DNA of 64,000 nucleotides from Spiroplasma endosymbiont of Amphimallon solstitiale (GTDB taxonomy: Bacteria; Bacillota_I; Bacilli_A; Mycoplasmatales; VBWQ01), in contig NZ_OZ034999.1 in the NCBI RefSeq assembly GCF_964030965.1, positions 1,984,001 to 2,048,000 on the forward strand. The letters are read 5' to 3'. Positions 55,880 to 64,000 of the stretch are shown in pieces. The translations under genes were made by a program, and so were the position numbers. Position 1 is the first letter of the stretch. Each line of letters opens with the position of its first letter. Under the pieces are notes generated by a model, which was given only the letters and a program-made list of their open reading frames with translations, did not search any database and was not told the DNA's origin.

Positions 55880-56995
55880 ATGTATAAGTATCTGACTATT
55901 GAATCAATAATAGCAATAAAAGAATATAAAAGTTATGGATTTTCGATTCGTAAAATAGCAAAAGCCATTGATTATAGTAAATCAACTGTACATAGAGTTT
56001 GTAGATTATTAAATCAAAACTTATTGCCATTAGAAATATTGAATAAAATTCAAAAAAATAAACAAAATGCAGGTAGAAAATTAATAATTTTAACTTTAAT
56101 AGAAATTAATACTATTAATCATTTGTTAATTACTAAAAATTATGCTCTTGATATAATTGCTAATTTTTTAAAGGAAAATAAAATAAAAAGTATTTCAACA
56201 AAAACTTTATATAACATGTTTAAAACAAATCGAATGGGTTTTGATGAAAATAACTTATTGAGAAAAGGAAAAAATAAACCTCACAAACAAAAAGAAACTA
56301 GGGGCAGAATTAATAATTGTAAGTCTATTCATGAAAGAAATTTAATCATTCCTAATATTAAAAATATAGAAGAATTTGGTCATTTAGAGGGTGATACTAT
56401 CATTGGTAAAGATCATAAAAGTTCTATTATTACTTTAGCTGATATATGATCAAAAACCACAATTCCTTTAGCAACTAAAAATAATAAATCAGAAAATATT
56501 ACAAAAAGTATAATAAAATTTATTTCAAAGTTACAAAAAGGAACAGTTAAAACTATTACTTTTGATCGTGGTAAAGAATTTAGTAAATGAAAATTAATCG
56601 AAAAAAATTGTAATGTTAAGATTTATTTTGCAGATCCTGGTAAACCTTGTCAAAGAGGTTTAAATGAAAATAATAATGGTATTTTAAGAAGATATTTACC
56701 AAAATCTACAGATCTATCTTTTAATTATGTAGAAAAGTATGGATGACCAAAAATTATTCATCAATTTACACTTAAAATATTATTTTTAATTAAAAATTTG
56801 TTAAAAGTAACATTATTTAGTGTAAAAATTCTCTAAAAATAACACTTTATCATGTATCATTACTTTTCTACAAAATTAAAGGATCTATCTTCATATAAAC
56901 AAAAAGATTTAAATACTATAGCATTTCAAATTAATTCTACACCCAGAAAATCACTATCTTATAAAAGACCAATAGATTTAATACAATTATTTTAA
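55880..56995 (+). pseudogene. IS30-family transposase split by MITE
   Basis: The frame is open through the DDE region to STDLS, where the MITE enters (phase 0) and adds [11 protein letters not shown]... and a stop. All three catalytic acidic residues lie upstream of the insertion; about 37 C-terminal residues are displaced. Confidence 0.9.
56719..56881 (-). mobile_element. MITE-163 copy 12
   Basis: 163 bp between duplicated GATCTATC (56711-56718, 56882-56889); gene sense GAT CTA TC, phase 0. Confidence 0.95.
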
Positions 56996-57198
56996 AAAAC
57001 TGTCCCATTTATATTTACAATTCAGGTTTTATTAAAAATAAATTTGAGAAAAGTATTAGTATTTTTTATAAAATTAATTGATATTCACTAGTATTTTTTT
57101 ATCTTAATAAAGATTATGAAAATTATTCACCTTATATTAGGAATAATTAATCATTAAAATGTTATAATTTAATTATTGATTATCATTAAGGAGTTATT

Positions 57199-57828
57199 AT
57201 GATAATAGAAAATACAGAAGTTGAAATTGAAAATGTTACTACTAATGTTGATAATGCTAAAAAAGAACCTTATCAATTAAGTAGTATTATTTCACCTATA
57301 TTTGGTCTTAATCATCAAAAAATAACTACGATTCCAATTAATATTAAAAAAGCCGATAGCAGTTCTAGCACTATTGAGCAATATGTTGATAAAAAAACTA
57401 AAGAAAATATTTTTCGTGAAAAAGAAGTAGCGTATAATAATTCTAGTAATCTTGATAATACTAGAATTGCACAAATTAAAAAAAATAGAGAACAACAACA
57501 AATATATGATAGTTTACCATCGCGCTATCTAGAATTTTGTTTTAATTATGTAGAAAAGTATGGATGACCAAAAATTATTCATCAATTTACACTTAAAATA
57601 TTATTTTTAATTAAAAATTTGTTAAAAGTAACATTATTTAGTTTAAAAATTCTCTAAAAATAACACTTTATAATGTATCATTACTTTTCTACAAAATTAA
57701 AGGAATTTTGCGATAAGATATTTAAAGAAACTACATCTATTAATTACAATAATGCAAGTAATAATAACGATACAGTTATTACAACTATTGATTTGTTAGT
57801 TGATGATATTTTAGATGAAAATAAATAG
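57199..57828 (+). pseudogene. Hypothetical protein split by MITE-163
   Basis: ATG 57199 behind AAGGAG. The N-terminal half contains YQLSSIISPIFGLNHQK, then a Lys/Asn-rich helical region. The MITE (57540-57702) enters after YLEFC. The rest beyond it is EFCDKIFKETTSINYNN...DDILDENK to TAG 57826-57828. Intact length would be 152 aa. No membrane helix and no known family. It lies 8 bp before tyrS and was probably co-transcribed with it; the insertion may affect tyrS expression. Confidence 0.6.
57540..57702 (-). mobile_element. MITE-163 copy 13
   Basis: 163 bp between duplicated GAATTTTG (57532-57539, 57703-57710); gene sense GAA TTT TG, phase 0. This copy has point changes (GTTTAAAAATT for GTGTAAAAATT, TTTATAATG for TTTATCATG) and so is somewhat older. 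Confidence 0.95.
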
Positions 57829-57836
57829 GAGATGCT

Positions 57837-59453
57837 ATGAATAATATAATAAAATCCAATATTATTGACGAATTAAAATGACGTAATATCTTAAAAGATA
57901 TTAGTAGCATAGATAAAGTAATTAATGCAGGAAAATTAGGAAAAGGAATATATTGTGGTTTTGATCCAAGTAATGATTCATTACATTTAGGTAATTTACT
58001 ACAAATTATTTTATTGCATCGTTTTGCTATATTTGGTTTTCAACCAATTGCTGTTATTGGTGGTACAACGGCAATGATTGGTGATCCAAGTGGTAAAAAT
58101 AAAGAACGTAATTTATTAGATGAAAATGTTTTACAAACTAATGTTAGAAAAATAAAAGAGCAGTTAGTGACATTATTAAGTTATGAAAATATTGATAATT
58201 TAACATCATTAGAATTAATTAAAAAATGTAATTTATTAAATGATAAAGAATATGAAACATTAGAGATGATTATTAAAAGTATTAATCCAAATAATCAATA
58301 TCAACAGACTTTAAGTAGTATTTTAAAAACATTGCCCTTACCTTGAGAAGAATTAGGATTATCAGCATCATTACTAAAAACTTTATATGAAATTTGTAAT
58401 TTTGATCAAAAGTGAATTACTATGAAAAGTGATTTAAATAATCTTTCCTTTAAACAATTGTTAAATTATTGTGATAGTTATGTAGAAACTTGAATTACAT
58501 TTTTAAAATTACCATTGGGAACATTAAACAATAAAATTAAGCCAATTAAAATTATTAATAATCAAACATGATTAGGTCCACTAACAATTACAACTTTTTT
58601 GCGTGATATTGGTAAACATTTTAATGTTAATCAAATGTTAGGCAAAGAAATGATTGCTAATCGTTTAAATTCTGGAATTTCTTATACTGAATTTTCTTAT
58701 ATGGTATTACAAGCGTATGATTTTTATCATTTATATGAAAAAGAGCAATGTTATATTCAATCTGGTGGTAGTGATCAATGAGGAAATATTACTGCCGGTT
58801 TAGATTTAATTAGAAAGCAAAAAGGTGATGAACATCATGCTGCCGGTATTACTATTAATTTATTAACTAAATCTAATGGTGAAAAATTTGGTAAAAGCGA
58901 AAAAGGTGCTATATTTTTAAATAGTAAAAAAACTTCACCTTATGAGTTATATCAATTTTTATTTAATCAAGAAGATAAAGATTTGTCTACTTTTTTTAAT
59001 TCTTTAACTTTATTTAGTGAAGAACAAATAGCAAAAATTTTAGTAATTCATAACAGTGATGTTAAGCAACATTATGGACAAAAGATTTTAGCAGCTTTAT
59101 TAACAGTATTTATTCATAAATTAAATGGATATTTTAGTGCTATTAATATTACTAATGCTTTTTTCCACGATCGGATTCATCAAATGAAATCATCTGAGAT
59201 TTTACAGGTTTTAAAAGATGTACCACATTTTAATCTTAATCATAATAAACAAATAATTGATTTTTTAGTTAATAATCAAATTTGTAATTCAAAAAGAATA
59301 GCAAGAGAACTAATTATGCAAGGTTCAATTGTCGTTAATGGTGAAAAAATTACCAATATAAATTTTCTTATTAGTAAAAAAAACGCAATTAATAATCAAG
59401 TAACAGTTATTAAAAAAGGTAAGCGTCATTATTTTATAGTTGTTCATAAATAA
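57837..59453 (+). CDS. tyrS: Tyrosyl-tRNA synthetase with a large internal insertion
   Basis: 538 aa from ATG 57837 (TAGGAGATGCT upstream) to TAA 59451-59453. Class I features: [19 protein letters not shown] (HIGH region), [70 protein letters not shown]-like [12 protein letters not shown], and a C-terminal S4 domain ([25 protein letters not shown]). Between about residues 118 and 235 there is an extra segment of about 115 residues ([12 protein letters not shown]...[10 protein letters not shown]) not found in typical 410-430-aa enzymes. The frame and motifs are intact, so it is presumably functional. Confidence 0.94.
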
Positions 59454-59469
59454 GGAAGGGTATTTAAAT

Positions 59470-60717
59470 ATGATATTTATTAATGTTTCTCCATTATTAT
59501 GGGATATTATTATTTTTGCTATTATTATTTTTGGTATTGTTACTGGTTTTTTTATTGGGGGAAGAGCATTAACATTTATTAGTGCTGGTAATTTACTTAG
59601 TATTGGTTTAATGTTGGCATTTAAACCAATGTTAATAAATTCTTTTAAAAATATGGTATCACCATGGTTTAGTGACCTTAGCGGTAGTTTTGCTTCATTT
59701 AAGAATTTATTAACTGATAATATTGGATTTTTGATATATGCTATTGTTTGAATTATTGGCATTAATATTTTATTTTGAATAATCTATATTATTTTATATT
59801 TTGTACTTTTTAATAAAAATAAAATTGAACACAAAGCAATAAATGCTACAGCGGGAATTTTAATTAATTTTATTAGAATGAGTATTTTAGGTAGCATCGT
59901 AATTATTATGATGGGTACTAGTGTTTTCGGTAATAAATTATTAAGTTATGGTGTTATTAAAAATGAAATATCGACAACTTCTGTTACTCATAAAATATTT
60001 AGTAGTATTGATAATAATCTTCCTTTTTTAAATGTTAATGTAACAGACATTAACACTGTTATTGATTTATATCAAAATAGTGAAACATTAAAACAGAGTA
60101 TAAATGAATTAAAAAATAATACAACTTATGAGGAATGTTACAGTACTTTTGAAAATTTAAAAATGATAGGTATATTAAGAGTAGATGAAACCGATAAAAT
60201 TGCTAATGTTCTAAAAGAGATGGAATCAACAGGTGATATCATTGCTAATAAAAAAATAATTATAGATCTCTTGCAACAACACGGAATTGATAATTTTTTA
60301 GATGTTAATTATATGGTATCAGTTTTTAGTGCTTATGTTAATATACTTAATTTATATTCGGAAGTAGTACAAATATTCGATGATAATTTAAAAGATATGC
60401 CAATAATAGATACTACACTTCCACAAAATATGGGTCGTTATACTCTTTTAAATCCTAAAATTTCTTTTAATTATGTAGAAAAGTATGGATGACCAAAAAT
60501 TATTCATCAATTTACACTTAAAATATTATTTTTAATTAAAAATTTGTTAAAAGTAACATTATTTAGTGTAAAAATTCTCTAAAAATAACACTTTATCATG
60601 TATCATTACTTTTCTACAAAATTAAAGAAAATTTCTGCTTTTACTAATTCAATTAAAGATGTAATAGTGAGAGAACATATTATTCAAAATTTAAAAAATA
60701 TTTATAATCCGTTTTAA
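59470..60717 (+). pseudogene. CvpA-like membrane protein split by MITE-163
   Basis: ATG 59470 behind AAGGAAGGG, 16 bp after tyrS. Four helices in the first 160 residues (WDIIIFAIIIFGIVTGFFIG, LLSIGLMLAF, LIYAIVWIIGINILFWIIYI, MSILGSIVIIMMGTS), followed by a cytoplasm-type helical domain. The MITE at 60465 truncates it after NPKI with the [12 protein letters not shown] tail. The displaced end is KISAFTNSIKDVIV...NIYNPF. Intact length 358 aa. The first-helices pattern with Asp and Gly resembles CvpA-family proteins, but the match is loose. Confidence 0.6.
60465..60627 (-). mobile_element. MITE-163 copy 14
   Basis: 163 bp between duplicated AAAATTTC (60457-60464, 60628-60635); gene sense AAA ATT TC, phase 0. 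Confidence 0.95.
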
Positions 60718-60833
60718 TAAAAATAAAAAAATAGTTGAGGCATTTAATTTTTATTTATAACTGGAGTAGTATTTTTTCTTTGTGTTTTAAAAAAATTATG
60801 ATATTATTACCTAGTAATTTAATAAATGTTCTT

Positions 60834-60868
60834 TCCTAGTATAGATATTTTCTATATTAGGATTTTTA
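60834..60868 (+). terminator. Hairpin upstream of 60906 gene
   Basis: TCCTAGTATAGATATT-TTCTATATTAGGA followed by TTTTTATT. It could terminate the tyrS unit or act as an attenuator for the next gene. Confidence 0.55.
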
Positions 60869-61072
60869 TTAAGTTAATTTTAATAAGCAAAGGAAGATAA
60901 AGAATATGTTAGATGATTTATTAAGAAAAACATTAGAAAACACACCTAAAGAATATAAGAAAAATATGATTGACAGTTTCAGAATAAATATAGGTAAATT
61001 AATTAATAATATTAATGACTATATAGAAGTTGAAGAGAAAATTTATAATGCAGAAAGTAAATCAGGATATTC

Positions 61073-61235
61073 CTTTAATTTTGTAGAAAAGTAATGATAC
61101 ATGATAAAGTGTTATTTTTAGAGAATTTTTACACTAAATAATGTTACTTTTAACAAATTTTTAATTAAAAATAATATTTTAAGTGTAAATTGATGAATAA
61201 TTTTTGGTCATCCATACTTTTCTACATAATTAAAA
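61073..61235 (+). mobile_element. MITE-163 copy 15
   Basis: 163 bp between duplicated GGATATTC (61065-61072, 61236-61243); gene sense GGA TAT TC, phase 0. Confidence 0.95.
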
Positions 61236-61392
61236 GGATATTCTGTTTCTTATAATCCTTTTTATATGTCACTTCAACATCGAATTAATATCCAACTATT
61301 AAAAGAAAAAGAAATAGTAAATGCTCTTAATAATGTTGATGAATTAGAAAAGTTTAAAAAATTAGAAGAAATATATAAAGAATTAGTTACTA

Positions 61393-61786
61393 GAAAAGAA
61401 GAAATTGAAGGACCAAATTCAAGATGAAAAAACGCTAATAAATATAAAGAACCTAATAATCCTGACTTACAAACAAGAATTAATCAAATTTTAGAAAATG
61501 GTCCAAATGCAAAAGAAGAAAGTATCAACGAAAATATTAATACTATCATTAATTATTTAAAAGTTGAAGAGAAAATTTATAATGCAGAAAAAAATGCAGG
61601 TTATATTATTGCTGGTACTCCTTTTTATATGTCAACTTACAGTGATATTACTAAGTTAATTTCTGTAGCATCAACGGCTATTAAAGATGAAGATGAAAGT
61701 AGAAAAATTAAGAAATTAAGAAATATAGAGAAAAGTATATTAGAAATAAGAAATAGAATTGAAGAAAATAATTCTGGAATTTGGAA
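61393..61786. repeat. 394-bp inverted duplication, left arm (partner 63579-63972)
   Basis: The segment encoding EEIEGPNSRWKNANKY...RIEENNSGIW is repeated in reverse at 63579-63972 with only a few base differences (for example ATCAACGGC versus ACAACTGC). Confidence 0.9.
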
Positions 61787-61992
61787 AAATGCTAATAAAT
61801 ATAAAGAACCTAATAATCCTGACTTACAAACAAGAATTAATCAAATTTTAGAAAATGGTCCAATAAGACAACAAAATTTTATCGATGCAGCAAATCAAGA
61901 ACATATTCCTAATAATAGTAATGGTTCAAATAGTTTTCATAATGTTATATAATATGAACTTATATTAAGATCATTATTTATAGAGAACATAT

Positions 61993-62018
61993 AAAAGTTA
62001 CCCTTTGGGGTAACTTTT
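61993..62018. terminator. Bidirectional terminator
   Basis: AAAAGTTACC-CTTT-GGGGTAACTTTT between the convergent genes at 60906 and 62017. Confidence 0.88.
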
Positions 62019-62358
62019 ACAATATTTTATTTTTTATTAAATCAATAGTATTTTCTACTTGTTTATTATTAATTTCTTTTTTGTCTTTTGTCTTAATAAA
62101 TCGATAAATACTAACGATTAAAAAACCTATATAAATTAAATAAGATATCGTTAATACTGATATTAGTAAAATATTATCATAATAATTTTTAGTAAAAAAT
62201 GAAAATATGTTACTAAAAATTAAAGGAATTATAGCTATTCATAAAATTAAATATTTCTTTTTATTTTTATTAATTCCTAATCAGCCAATAGCTGTTATCA
62301 TAACAGCTATCACAAAAGTAATACTAACTATTTTTTCAGAAATTTCATTTTTAATCAT
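62017..62358 (-). CDS. Three-helix membrane protein
   Basis: 113 aa from ATG 62358 behind AGGAAAAATAAAA to TAA 62017-62019. Helices: ITFVIAVMITAIGWLGI, LILWIAIIPLIFSNIFSFF, ILLISVLTISYLIYIGFLIV; the tail is charged. It is convergent with the 60906 gene and shares its terminator. No family recognised. Confidence 0.65.
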
Positions 62359-62540
62359 TTTTATTTTTCCTTTCCTCATCTATAATTAACATTATATCAT
62401 TTAATTTAATTGACATAGTAGTTGTAGAAAAATTAATTGTTAGTTTTATTTTAAGGAAATTGATTGATAGATAATTAATTTATATTTTATTTTTTCAAAA
62501 ACAAAAAAATGATAAATGCTTTTATTGACATTTACCATCT

Positions 62541-62575
62541 AAAAAATAAATCTGTTATCAATTGATAACAGATTT
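62541..62575 (-). terminator. Terminator of rpsD
   Basis: AAATCTGTTATC-AATT-GATAACAGATTT with an A-run on its left, which is a T-run on the - strand, 18 bp after the rpsD stop. 62359-62540 shows no gene. Confidence 0.85.
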
Positions 62576-62592
62576 TAAATTAATTATTAATT

Positions 62593-63204
62593 TTAAGCAC
62601 GTCCATATGATTCAACAACTAATGCTTCATTAATATCAATATTTAGTTCGTCACGTAGTGGATGACGTACATATGTACCAATAAATGTTTTTTTATTGAA
62701 TTCAATAAATGGTAATGTTGAAGCGTTAGCGTTTAATGCTTCAATAATTTTTGCATTTTTTTGTGCTTTTTCAGTAATAGTAATTTTATCTCCTATTTTA
62801 ACACGATATGAAGGAATATTAACTTTTTTACCATTAACTAAAACATGACCATGATTTACTAATTGACGAGCACCTTTTCTTGTTAAAGATAAACCTAAAC
62901 GAAAAACAATATTATCTAATCTTGATTCTAAGAATACTAACAAGTTAGTACCAGTAACACCATGAGTTTTTTTTGATTCATCAAATAAATTTTTCATTTG
63001 ACGAGCATTTAAACCATAAGTGAAACGAATTTTTTGCTTTTCTTGTAATTGTAATCTATAGTTAGAAAGTTTAATTCTTTTTTGACCATGTTGTCCAGGA
63101 GCGAATGTTCGCTTTTTTCCTTTTGCAAATTCTTTACCAGATTCAAGAATTGAGAAGTTTAATCTTCTTGATTTTCTAAAAACTGGACCAGTATATCTTG
63201 ACAT
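62593..63204 (-). CDS. rpsD: Ribosomal protein S4
   Basis: 203 aa; ATG 63204 (MSRYTGPVFRKSRRLNFSIL) is chosen because AAGGAGG lies 9 bp upstream; the longer frame to 63291 is leader. uS4 features: basic N-terminus, TFAPGQHGQKR, EKQKIRFTYGLNARQMKN, and the S4 RNA-binding domain (ESRLDNIVFRLGLSLTRKGA, RQLVNHGHVLVNGKKVNIPS). It nucleates 30S assembly on 16S rRNA. Monocistronic, with long leader and terminator. Confidence 0.97.
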   Translation of the reverse strand: MSRYTGPVFRKSRRLNFSILESGKEFAKGKKRTFAPGQHGQKRIKLSNYRLQLQEKQKIRFTYGLNARQMKNLFDESKKTHGVTGTNLLVFLESRLDNIVFRLGLSLTRKGARQLVNHGHVLVNGKKVNIPSYRVKIGDKITITEKAQKNAKIIEALNANASTLPFIEFNKKTFIGTYVRHPLRDELNIDINEALVVESYGRA

Positions 63205-63431
63205 AATAAAAACCTCCTTGGAATGTATACAAACACAAAGAGACTTTAATAAGTTCTCATTAAGATAGTTTACAATTCGCCAGAACAGCACTGGTTACTA
63301 TTAAGATTAATAGAAAATTCTACTAATAAAAAGAATAATCTTTGAGGGTAAACTATTTGCAACTTAATAATACTTATTTGCTGCTTTCGTGAATGCTTGT
63401 TAATTATAGGATAAGTAATGTTATTTGTCAA
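63205..63431 (-). promoter_or_regulatory. rpsD promoter and long 5' leader
   Basis: On the - strand, a consensus promoter: TTGACA (63426-63431), 17 bp, TATAAT (63403-63408). The ~190-nt leader contains ACCCTCAAAGATTATT and several potential helices. rpsD leaders are S4-regulated in Bacillus; similar autoregulation is likely here but not proven. 63432-63544 shows nothing. Confidence 0.7.
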
Positions 63432-63544
63432 ATATTATTTTTTCATTTTTACAATTAAATATCATTAAATTTTAGTTATTATTTTTTTTAAAAAAATAAT
63501 TTAAATTTATATAATAAAATTTAGTATTTAATTTAAAAAGTTAG

Positions 63545-64000
63545 TTATTGAATTTTGGTATTTTTTTGATATCAGTTATTCCAAATTCCAGAATTATTTT
63601 CTTCAATTCTATTTCTTATTTCTAATATACTTTTCTCTATATTTCTTAATTTCTTAATTTTTCTACTTTCATCTTCATCTTTAATAGCAGTTGTTGCTAC
63701 AGAAATTAACTTAGTAATATCACTGTAAGTTGACATATAAAAAGGAGTACCAGCAATAATATAACCTGCATTTTTTTCTGCATTATAAATTTTCTCTTCA
63801 ACTTTTAAATAATTAATGATAGTATTAATATTTTCGTTGATACTTTCTTCTTTTGCATTTGGACCATTTTCTAAAATTTGATTAATTCTTGTTTGTAAGT
63901 CAGGATTATTAGGTTCTTTATATTTATTAGCGTTTTTTCATCTTGAATTTGGTCCTTCAATTTCTTCTTTTTCGGGTTCTTTTTGCTCTTCAGATTCAGA
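63545..64000 (-). CDS. Repeat-containing helical protein, paralogue of 60906 (partial)
   Basis: The stop is at 63545-63547 and the gene leaves the window at 64000. The visible C-terminal 151 residues (ESEEQKEPEKEEIEGPNSRW..., one KYKEPNNPDLQ module, KVEEKIYNAEKNAGYIIAG, RIEENNSGIWNNWYQKNTKI) match 61393-61786 almost exactly. It ends earlier than the 60906 protein, with a different tail. Probably a multigene family. Confidence 0.7.
63579..63972. repeat. 394-bp inverted duplication, right arm
   Basis: Reverse-complement partner of 61393-61786. It could mediate inversion of the intervening rpsD region. Confidence 0.9.

Larger units (their letters stand above)
55795..57026 (+). mobile_element. 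IS30-family element carrying MITE-163
   Basis: 1061 bp plus 171 bp of MITE and duplication. TTTT lies on both sides as a possible target duplication. Confidence 0.92.
60906..61952 (+). pseudogene. Repeat-containing helical protein split by MITE-163
   Basis: ATG 60906 behind AAAGGAAGATAAAGA. Without the MITE it encodes 291 aa. It contains two copies of a module of about 90 residues: KVEEKIYNAE...GY...PFYMS, then charged helix, then WKNANKYKEPNNPDLQTRIN-QILENGP. There is no signal peptide or membrane helix. A nearly identical gene on the - strand starts at the window's end (63545). The MITE adds FNFVEK after ESKSGYS. No known family recognised. Confidence 0.65.

Noticed and set aside
59325-59762. 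A 145-aa - strand ORF opposite tyrS and the CvpA-like gene.
   Set aside because: Antisense to two well-supported frames, no start signal.
7218-61235. The many repeated MITE blocks as a CRISPR array.
   Set aside because: Copies are dispersed, 163 bp long, in both orientations and flanked by 8-bp duplications; no regular spacers.
63205-63291. An N-terminally longer S4 protein starting at 63291.
   Set aside because: The ATG at 63204 has a strong ribosome binding site and the conserved S4 start; the upstream codons belong to the leader.
1-64000. tRNA or rRNA genes.
   Set aside because: I saw no cloverleaf with a GTTCGAAT-like T-arm or rRNA-like GC-richer stretch; a covariance search was not possible.

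Overview
The window is chromosomal DNA of a Spiroplasma (Mollicutes). It is extremely AT-rich, in-frame TGA is used throughout as tryptophan (uvrA, uvrB, lgt, tyrS and every transposase only read through with UGA=Trp), and the conserved genes have mollicute character. I cannot name the species. Much of the window is mobile DNA: five IS256-family copies, seven IS30-family copies (one reduced to fragments), three IS1595-like copies, a broken IS5-type transposase, three genes of the UPF0236 transposase-like family (all interrupted), and fifteen copies of a 163-bp non-autonomous element (called MITE-163 here).

Layout. 1-12.7 kb: two fragments of a short-tailed-phage-like prophage. The first (1042-6927, +) has a capsid-like protein, a split large protein, a 757-aa fibre, a 40-aa membrane peptide and a truncated collar/portal-like gene. 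Then come a UPF0236 gene, two small + genes, and a second fragment on the - strand (9313-12686). 12.7-14.2 kb: an IS30-in-IS30 complex. 14.2-15.1 kb: rplM-rpsI. 15.5-18.4 kb: a UPF0236 gene broken by two MITEs and an IS1595 that itself carries a MITE. 18.6-23.3 kb: small membrane genes, the N-terminal part of an ftsK-like gene, IS30, IS256, and a coiled-coil gene. 23.6-30.4 kb: alpha/beta hydrolase, frameshifted amino-acid permease, ogt, a hexapeptide acetyltransferase and uvrB. 30.8-37.3 kb: a third prophage-linked fragment with UPF0236, IS1595, two MITEs and IS30. 37.3-41.3 kb: IS256, IS5 remnant, IS256, IS30. 41.4-50.8 kb: uvrA, a frameshifted coiled-coil gene, a membrane protein, IS1595, a GDSL hydrolase and a decayed Nudix-SLOG gene. 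51.3-55.7 kb: the intact housekeeping cluster hprK-lgt-trxB-whiA-XRE. 55.8-64 kb: IS30, a hypothetical, tyrS, a CvpA-like membrane protein, a repeat-containing paralogue pair, and rpsD with its leader.

Most striking observations. (1) MITE-163 has the same ends as the IS1595-like element and makes 8-bp target duplications. All 18 insertions (15 MITE, 3 IS1595) lie inside reading frames, and 16 of 18 are in the same codon phase, so the truncated protein gains a tail beginning (F)NFVEK or (F)NYVEK. Element plus duplication is 171 bp = 57 codons, and in one orientation the element also carries an outward ATG in frame with the downstream half of the gene. (2) The 8-bp flanks of two oppositely oriented IS256 copies show that the 22.6-37.3 kb segment has probably been inverted. 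(3) A Nudix domain followed by a SLOG domain resembling the C-terminal part of Thoeris ThsA forms one decayed reading frame. (4) Two paralogous phage-linked membrane proteins contain G8 and G7 runs in coding sequence, one in frame and one out of frame, as in phase-variable genes. (5) Each of the three UPF0236 genes has a short promoter/terminator-like unit divergently upstream.

How the genes work together. UvrA and UvrB are nucleotide-excision repair, and Ogt repairs alkylated DNA. HprK regulates the phosphotransferase system, Lgt lipidates lipoproteins, TrxB reduces thioredoxin and WhiA is a regulator; these four form one compact operon-like unit. L13, S9, S4 and TyrRS serve translation.
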